A stretch of 64,000 bases of DNA from Hylemonella sp. GTDB taxonomy: Bacteria; Pseudomonadota; Gammaproteobacteria; Burkholderiales; Burkholderiaceae_C. Made by a program: the position numbers and the translations under genes. Location: positions 62,001 through 126,000 of the forward strand of contig JAUXVI010000030.1 of the NCBI GenBank assembly GCA_030680575.1, written 5' to 3'. The notes below the pieces were generated by a model. The model saw only the letters and a program-made list of their open reading frames with translations, was not told the origin of the DNA and did no database searches. Positions 58,219 to 64,000 of this stretch are shown piece after piece (the stretch's first letter is position 1; each line of letters opens with the position of its first letter).

Positions 58219-58232
58219 GGCATGGAATCTGC
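58219..58232 (+). promoter_or_regulatory. Sigma-54 promoter of the pilin gene
   Basis: TTGGCATGGAATCTGC has GG (58219-58220), ten bases, then GC (58231-58232), close to the -24/-12 consensus TGGCACG-N4-TTGC. Transcription would start near 58244, 42 bases before the pilin ATG. Pilin genes are typically RpoN/PilR-controlled. Confidence 0.7.
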
Positions 58233-58285
58233 GACATACCAAGCTCAATGATTTTGTTGTCATGCTTTTCAGCAAGGAGTTTTAC

Positions 58286-58759
<474 letters not shown>

Positions 58760-58832
58760 TTTAAGCGTTGTCGGTATCGGAATGCGGTTGTAGGCGGGGC
58801 TTGTGAATCGCGTTAACGGCCGACGATTGGGA

Positions 58833-58858
58833 AAAGGCACCTTATAGGTGCCTTTTTT
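58833..58858 (+). terminator. Intrinsic terminator after the pilin gene
   Basis: AAAGGCACC-TTATA-GGTGCCTTTTTT: a compact stem with a run of six T, between the pilin and the first PglL-like gene; some read-through would be needed to co-express them. Confidence 0.9.
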
Positions 58859-58882
58859 GTGAGTGAGTTGAAGGTCTGTTCG

Positions 58883-60592
58883 ATGACGCTAAACAAGCCG
58901 TTGATGAAGCCTTTCTGGTTCGGGTGTTGGGTGGTGACGCTGACTTTGGGTTGGTTGTTGCCCAATCACCACGCACCCTGGTTGTCGTTTCATGCAGATG
59001 CGTGGGTTGCGTTGGCCATGTTATTGGCGGCAGCCGCTGCGATTTGGCGATCCAGCCAGTCCGTCGCGTGGCATCACATCACGGTATTGGTGGCTCTTCT
59101 CATGGGGCTGCCGTGGGTGCAATACGCCACGGGTCTGGTGCAATCAGCTGGAGTGGCATGGCTCTATTCCACTTTTTTACTTGGACTCCTGCTGGCCTTG
59201 CTGGTGGGCGCTCATTGGGAGGCAACAAATCCGGGCAGACTGGCGGATGGGCTGTTTCTGGCCGTCGGGTTGGCGGCAATTGTGTCGGTGGGGCTGCAAT
59301 TGCAGCAGTGGCTGGAGTTGGATGGGTTGTGGCTATTGAACCTTCGGGCCTCGGTGCTGCGCCCAAGCGCTAATTTAGGCCAACCCAACCAGTTGGCAAC
59401 ACTTTTGCTTTGGGGCGTTTTGGCTGCCGCCTGGGGTGTAGCGCGCGGGCGCATTAACGGATGGCCTGCTGTGCTGATGGCTGCATATCTGCTGTTTGGC
59501 ATTGCCTTGACAGGCTCACGGACTGCTTGGTTGGGTGTGGCTTTGCTGGTGGGGGCGGTCTGGCTGTGGCGGCATCTGTGGGAAAGCAAACGAATGCCTT
59601 GGGTGGTGACCGGTCTGAGCGTGTATTTTGGGGTCTCTGTGGTTGGTGTGGGGTGGTTAAGTCAGACTTCCAATGCGGGCACGGACTTGCCAGCCGCATT
59701 AGAGGGCGTCACCCGTATGAGCGGTGAAATACGTCCTTTGGCCTGGGCGGCCTTCATTGATGCAGCTTGGCAAAAGCCCTGGGGTGGGTACGGTTGGGGG
59801 CAGGTTGCGCTAGCACAAATGGCAGTCGCCACAGAACATCCCAATCTTTCATTCGTCTTTTCGTATTCCCACAACTTGTTGCTTGATCTCGTTTTGTGGT
59901 GTGGCATTCCGCTGGGTTTGTTGGTCTTTATTTCTTTGTTTGTGTGGCTGCTTCAGCGAATGCGGGCTGCCAAAGACGCGTGTGACGTGGTATTGCTGCT
60001 GTTTTTGCTGGTGGTGGGCAATCATGCTCTGCTAGAACTGCCTTTGTATTTTGGATATTTCTTGCTGCCCGTAGGGCTGGTGATGGGGATGCTCAATACA
60101 CGACTGAGTGCTCCAGTTCTTTTTTCAGTGCGGCGCTCGACCTTGATCGTGATGTGGCTGCTGGCGGCCACGCTTTTGGCGCTTATCATCCGTGATTACG
60201 CCCGTGTAGAGTCGAGTTATCGAACTCTTCGTATGGAATGGGACGGGATCGAAACAACGGAATCAGTCGCCCCTCCCGATGTACTGTTGCTAACACAGTG
60301 GCATGACTACATAAGGAGTGCACGGATTGAACCCAGGTCCAGTCTCGCCGAAGCCGACTTAGAGGGCATGCGTTATGCCATTGTTGTATCCCCGAATCTG
60401 TTGATTTTTTACAAACTTGCCAGTTCGCTTGCTCTGAACCAACAGCCGGATGCGGCAGGTGCATGGTTGCAGCGCATGTGCAAGGTGACGTCGGCGGTGA
60501 ACTGCCACCGACTGCAGAAAGTGTGGGCCAGCCAGGCAAGTCGATACCCTGATATGGCCGCCGTTGTCTGGCCTAGTGAGCAAGCGGATTAA
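58883..60592 (+). CDS. PglL/Wzy_C-type O-oligosaccharyltransferase-like protein 1
   Basis: Polytopic membrane protein of about 569 residues with a Wzy_C core and a soluble C-terminal part. Family-like motifs: LGQPNQLATLLLWG (N-Q pattern), SRTAWLGV, the large periplasmic loop with KPWGGYGWGQV and SYSHNLLLDLVLWCGIPLG (catalytic-His region), then NHALLELPLYFGYFLLP. Such enzymes transfer lipid-linked glycans to pilin Ser/Thr or to LPS. The ATG at 58883 is taken; a GTG at 58859 would overlap the terminator. Directly followed by a paralogue. Confidence 0.82.
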   Translation: MTLNKPLMKPFWFGCWVVTLTLGWLLPNHHAPWLSFHADAWVALAMLLAAAAAIWRSSQSVAWHHITVLVALLMGLPWVQYATGLVQSAGVAWLYSTFLLGLLLALLVGAHWEATNPGRLADGLFLAVGLAAIVSVGLQLQQWLELDGLWLLNLRASVLRPSANLGQPNQLATLLLWGVLAAAWGVARGRINGWPAVLMAAYLLFGIALTGSRTAWLGVALLVGAVWLWRHLWESKRMPWVVTGLSVYFGVSVVGVGWLSQTSNAGTDLPAALEGVTRMSGEIRPLAWAAFIDAAWQKPWGGYGWGQVALAQMAVATEHPNLSFVFSYSHNLLLDLVLWCGIPLGLLVFISLFVWLLQRMRAAKDACDVVLLLFLLVVGNHALLELPLYFGYFLLPVGLVMGMLNTRLSAPVLFSVRRSTLIVMWLLAATLLALIIRDYARVESSYRTLRMEWDGIETTESVAPPDVLLLTQWHDYIRSARIEPRSSLAEADLEGMRYAIVVSPNLLIFYKLASSLALNQQPDAAGAWLQRMCKVTSAVNCHRLQKVWASQASRYPDMAAVVWPSEQAD

Positions 60593-60601
60593 TCTTGCCA
60601 A

Positions 60602-62098
60602 ATGCCAGCACTGAATATCTGTTGTACGTCCAGGTGGTTACTGGCCTGCGTATTGCTTGTCCTGCCATGGCTTGATCCGTTTGCGCCTGGACCTTCGCCC
60701 GCGGTGATGCCGTGGTTGGTGACGCTGACGTGCTTGGTCTTACTCATGCTGTGGTTCACGCCATGTCAGATTGGCAACCCCGGCATTGTGGTCGTGGCTT
60801 GGCTGGTGGCTGCCAGTATCAGCTGCATCATGGGCTTGCTGCAGTATTTTGGTGTTAGCGAACAGTTCGATCCTTGGGTTAGCACCACAAATATCGGAGA
60901 AGCCTTTGCCAACTTGCGTCAGCGCAATCAGTTCGCGACACTGACAAATATCGGGTTGGTGAGCCTGCTTTGGTTAGTCATGCAGTCAGCGGGACGCCAA
61001 TCGCGACCTGCATTGAACGAGGCGGTTCAGCTGTTTGTCGCTGTCTTGCTGGTATGCGGAAACGCCGCCTCATCTTCCCGTACGGGGATGGTGGAGTTGC
61101 TGGTTTTGTGTGGGTTGGCCTGGCTTTGGGGAGGATGGCAGCAGCCGCAGGTTCGGCGCTTGTTGACAGTAGCGCTGGCAACCTATGGCTTGGCCACTGT
61201 GTGCCTGCCGCTGCTCGTCGGGTGGGATCCCTTCGGGCATGGCATGCTGGAGCGCATCCGCCACGAAGATGTCACGTGTGGCAGCCGGCTGATTCTTTGG
61301 CGCAATGTGATGCACCTGATCAGTTTGCTCCCATGGCAAGGCTGGGGCTGGAGCGAGTTGGATTACGCCCATTTCATGACGCTCTACAACGGGCCTCGCT
61401 TCTGCGAGATTCTTGGCAACGCCCACAATCTGCCGCTGCATCTAGCGGTGGAGTTGGGCCTCCCGGTCGCGGTGCTGGTGTGCGGTGCAATGGTTTGGCT
61501 GGTAGGGAGGGCCAAACCGTGGCGAGAGACTGACCCCACGCGGCAGCTCGCCTGGGGTGTGCTGGCGCTGATCGCCGTGCACAGCATGCTGGAGTATCCC
61601 TTGTGGTACGGGCCGTTTCAGATGGCCGCAGGCTTGAGCCTATGGCTGCTTTGGCGGCGCCCCCAAGCTGTGCCGCCGCCACGCATGTCCGCCGTCTTGG
61701 CCCATGGGTTGCGGGCGGTCGCTGTCGCACTGCTGCTGGCGGTGAGCTACGCCGCCTGGGACTACCACCGTGTCAGTCAGATCTACCTCGCACCGGAACA
61801 GCGAATGGCTGCCTACCGGGAAGGCACGCTGGAAAAAATCCGCGACTCATGGCTGTTCCGGGATCAGGTTCGCTTTGCGGAACTGACGTTGACACCGCTG
61901 ACGCCACAGAATGCGCAGCAATTGAATGCCATGGCACACGAACTGCTGCATTTCTCGCCCGAGGCTCGGGTGGTGGAAAAGCTGATTGAGAGTGCGCTTC
62001 TGTTGGGGCGCGACGACGAAGCGCGGGCCTTCATGCAGCGTTACCGGGCGGCCTATCCGCAGGCCTATGCTCAGTGGGTCAAGGCGCGCGCTGAGTAG
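60602..62098 (+). CDS. PglL/Wzy_C-type O-oligosaccharyltransferase-like protein 2
   Basis: A 498-residue paralogue of the preceding gene, nine bases after it. Motifs in the same order: LRQRNQFATLTNIGL, SSSRTGMVELLVL, periplasmic loop with WQGWGWSELDYAH and GNAHNLPLHLAVELGLP, then HSMLEYPLWYGPFQMAAGL, which is closer to the PglL signature than gene 1, and a helical Wzy_C_2-like C-terminal domain. Sequence divergence between the pair suggests different glycan or acceptor preference, or O-antigen ligation by one of them. Confidence 0.85.
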   Translation: MPALNICCTSRWLLACVLLVLPWLDPFAPGPSPAVMPWLVTLTCLVLLMLWFTPCQIGNPGIVVVAWLVAASISCIMGLLQYFGVSEQFDPWVSTTNIGEAFANLRQRNQFATLTNIGLVSLLWLVMQSAGRQSRPALNEAVQLFVAVLLVCGNAASSSRTGMVELLVLCGLAWLWGGWQQPQVRRLLTVALATYGLATVCLPLLVGWDPFGHGMLERIRHEDVTCGSRLILWRNVMHLISLLPWQGWGWSELDYAHFMTLYNGPRFCEILGNAHNLPLHLAVELGLPVAVLVCGAMVWLVGRAKPWRETDPTRQLAWGVLALIAVHSMLEYPLWYGPFQMAAGLSLWLLWRRPQAVPPPRMSAVLAHGLRAVAVALLLAVSYAAWDYHRVSQIYLAPEQRMAAYREGTLEKIRDSWLFRDQVRFAELTLTPLTPQNAQQLNAMAHELLHFSPEARVVEKLIESALLLGRDDEARAFMQRYRAAYPQAYAQWVKARAE

Positions 62099-62113
62099 GC
62101 CGGCGAGCCCCGT

Positions 62114-62602
62114 TCAAGCTGCGACGAAACTGCCTGATTTGCCGCCGTGTTTTTCCAGCAGGCGAACGCTGGTGATGGTCATGCCACGATCCACGGCCTT
62201 GCACATGTCGTAGATCGTGAGTAGTGCTACCTGCACGGCCGTCAAGGCTTCCATCTCGACACCGGTTGGACCCACGGTTTCAACCGTGGCCGTGCAGACG
62301 ACGTGACTGGGCTGGGCCACCGTTGCCTGGTGCAGGCTGAATGCCAGCGCTACTCGCGTGAGAGCAAGCGGATGGCACAAGGGAATCAGGTCGCTGGTTT
62401 TCTTGGCCGCCTGGATGCCGGCGATACGGGCAATGCCCAGCACGTCGCCTTTCTTGGCGGTACCGGACTCGATAATCGCCAGTGTGGCGGGAAGCATCTC
62501 GATACGGCCGCTGGCGACGGCAATACGGTGGGTGTCGGCTTTGGCGGCGACGTCCACCATATGGGCTTGGCCTTGTGCATCAAAGTGGGTCAGAGAGCTC
62601 AT
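62114..62602 (-). CDS. moaC: Cyclic pyranopterin monophosphate synthase
   Basis: Second step of molybdenum cofactor synthesis, after MoaA. The 162-residue protein shows [44 protein letters not shown], the [26 protein letters not shown] core and active-site Lys region HGGKSG. ATG at 62602. It converges on the PglL-like gene with a 15-base gap and diverges from the M48 protease gene (48 bases). Confidence 0.96.
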   Translation of the reverse strand: MSSLTHFDAQGQAHMVDVAAKADTHRIAVASGRIEMLPATLAIIESGTAKKGDVLGIARIAGIQAAKKTSDLIPLCHPLALTRVALAFSLHQATVAQPSHVVCTATVETVGPTGVEMEALTAVQVALLTIYDMCKAVDRGMTITSVRLLEKHGGKSGSFVAA

Positions 62603-62650
62603 GGGCGGCTACTTTACGGAACATTCACAGAATTCGAGCATCATACGATC

Positions 62651-64000
62651 ATGTTCAGTTCCTTCTTTGTGAAAGAAGGCCCGCATGCCAGTGTGCATGT
62701 AGCCAAAGATCAACACGCGGGACGCGTTTCGAGCGGGACATCACAGCCGGCGCACACCCTTTTAATTGCCAAGCGTGCGTGGATTGCTATATTTTTTGTG
62801 GCGTTTCAGGTTGGCATGCCCATGACGGCGCATGCCCAACTGCCGGCATTGGGCGATGGCGCCGAAATGAGCGTGGCGTCCGAGCGCCGGCTGGGTGATC
62901 GCATTGCGCGTTCGCTTTACCGTGACCCGGATTATATCGATGACCCGGTGCTGGGCGAGTACGTGCAGGGCATCTGGCAGCGCTTGCTGCAAGGTGCCCG
63001 CCAGCGCGGTGAGCTCTTGCCCGAGCTGGAAGCCGGATTTGCCTGGGACGTGGCGCTCGGACGCGATCGCAGCGTCAATGCCTTTGCGTTGCCGGGGGGG
63101 TATCTCGGCGTGCATCTTGGCCTGATCGCCGTCGTCAACAGCGAGGATGAACTGGCCTCTGTGCTGGCGCACGAACTCAGCCACGTCACCCAGCGGCATA
63201 TTGCCCGCATGGTGGGGCGCCAGAGCGCGCAAGGGCCTTGGGTGATCGCTGCCATGATCCTGGGGGCATTGGCGGCCAGCTCCAATCCGCAGGCAGCCAG
63301 TGCCATGATTGCTGGCGGTCAGGCTGTGGCTGTTCAGGGGCAGCTCAACTTCTCGCGCGACATGGAGCGCGAGGCCGACCGTGTGGGCTACGGTGTCATG
63401 ACGCAAGCCGGTTTTGAGCCGCAGGGCTTCGTGAGCATGTTTGAAAAGCTGCAGCAGGCCAATCGCTTCAATGACAGTGGTGCCTTCCCCTACCTCAGAA
63501 GCCATCCTTTGACGACCGAGCGTATTGCCGACATGCAGGCGCGGCAACAGTTGCTGCCGCAGGCAGCCCCCGTGCAGTTGACGATGACGCATGCGCTGCT
63601 GGCAGCCCGGGCCCGTGTGCTGAGCAATGGGGACGTGGAGAGTCTGCGCGCAGCGGTGGCCGAGGCCTCGGGCGACCAGTTTGGCAAGTTTGCTCCGGCT
63701 CGACAGGCCGGTGTGCTGTATGCCGCGGCACTGGCGGCCTCCAATCAGCGGGACTTCTCGCTGGCAACCCGTTTGCACGGGCGCTTGCAGTCGATGGTCC
63801 AGGGACCAACACAGGCACAGCGTCTGGTGCATTTACTGGGTGCCGAACTGTTGTTGGCGACGGCCGACCCCAAGCGGGCGAGCGACTTGCTGGGCGGTAG
63901 AGCGGCGTCACCGACCAGGCGATCCGAGCTGTTCCTCTGGGCCCGTGCCATGACGCAAGCCGGCCCGGCTGCGCCAGTGACCCCGCAGCTGCGCGCATGG
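62651..64000 (+). CDS. bepA: BepA-like M48 metalloprotease with repeats (3' end missing)
   Basis: Periplasmic zinc protease/chaperone family that services outer-membrane proteins. The frame is open to the window edge (450 codons). It starts at ATG 62651, with a basic N-terminus, a hydrophobic signal (IAIFFVAFQVGMPMTAHA, about residues 46-63), the zinc motif H174-E-L-S-H178 in SVLAHELSHVTQRHIARM, the third ligand in MEREADRVGYGVM, and a TPR-like helical C-terminal part. The 45 residues before the signal are unusual, so a later start is possible. Confidence 0.9.
   Translation, partial: MFSSFFVKEGPHASVHVAKDQHAGRVSSGTSQPAHTLLIAKRAWIAIFFVAFQVGMPMTAHAQLPALGDGAEMSVASERRLGDRIARSLYRDPDYIDDPVLGEYVQGIWQRLLQGARQRGELLPELEAGFAWDVALGRDRSVNAFALPGGYLGVHLGLIAVVNSEDELASVLAHELSHVTQRHIARMVGRQSAQGPWVIAAMILGALAASSNPQAASAMIAGGQAVAVQGQLNFSRDMEREADRVGYGVMTQAGFEPQGFVSMFEKLQQANRFNDSGAFPYLRSHPLTTERIADMQARQQLLPQAAPVQLTMTHALLAARARVLSNGDVESLRAAVAEASGDQFGKFAPARQAGVLYAAALAASNQRDFSLATRLHGRLQSMVQGPTQAQRLVHLLGAELLLATADPKRASDLLGGRAASPTRRSELFLWARAMTQAGPAAPVTPQLRAW

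Overview
The window reads as a piece of chromosome from a betaproteobacterium of the order Burkholderiales, most likely a Comamonadaceae relative (Rhodoferax/Polaromonas/Leptothrix-like). This is inferred from the gene order petBC-sspA-sspB, from dciA/M23/secA/argJ, from the protein sequences, and from two families of short intergenic repeats of the kind I associate with that family. The base composition is GC-rich apart from the cbb promoters and the pilin/glycosylation end. The cell would respire through a cytochrome bc1 complex, carry type IV pili and be able to fix CO2 through a form II RuBisCO. I see no insertion sequence, prophage, CRISPR array or rRNA.

Layout. 1-10.3 kb: end of the bc1 operon (petB partial, petC), sspA-sspB, tRNA-Thr(UGU), a DciA-like gene divergent from an M23 peptidase, secA, argJ, an AAA protein (DUF815) and a Nudix hydrolase. 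10.3-20 kb: a sulfide:quinone-oxidoreductase-like flavoprotein, a Bcr/CflA efflux pump, an AzgA-type purine permease, a complete MacAB-TolC-like efflux operon and an orphan HipB-like regulator. 19.7-26.1 kb: an unknown protein behind a good sigma-28 (FliA) promoter match, queC, an SbmA/BacA-like ABC transporter, a 5'-nucleotidase, a Tat-exported thioredoxin-like protein, a YafJ-type amidotransferase and an FNR-like regulator.

26.2-38.8 kb is the Calvin-cycle block: cbbM-cbbQ-cbbO on the minus strand behind cbbR, and cbbY-cbbF-cbbP-cbbT-cbbZ-cbbG on the plus strand. Together they supply carboxylation (CbbM), RuBisCO repair (CbbQ/O), regeneration and RuBP formation (CbbF, T, P, G), removal of inhibitory or wasteful phosphates (CbbY, CbbZ) and regulation (CbbR). 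Both intergenic regions flanking cbbR carry the same AT-rich motif.

38.9-53.9 kb: a DUF3883 nuclease-like protein, a SlyD-type PPIase, topoisomerase III with a SWIB domain divergent from a SET-domain methyltransferase with a lysine-rich tail (the short spacer is a Z-DNA-prone tract), birA, a SPOR-like protein, a two-component system, a MarR regulator facing recA-recX, argC, sucCD and a TerC-family membrane protein. 54.1-62.1 kb: PP2C phosphatase, FHA protein, GAF-containing PilB/GspE ATPase, a sigma-54-driven pilin gene and two tandem PglL/Wzy-type O-oligosaccharyltransferase-like genes; I read this as a phosphorylation-sensing and glycosylating pilus module. The window ends with moaC and a BepA-like M48 metalloprotease cut by the right edge.

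The observations I would follow first are: the SWIB-topoisomerase/SET pair around the Z-DNA tract; the PP2C-FHA-GAF/PilB-PilA-PglL module with its twin activator-like sites; repeat elements that sit exactly on stop codons and sometimes supply them; and the unknown sigma-28-linked protein. None was tested by database search, and all functional claims rest on sequence reading.
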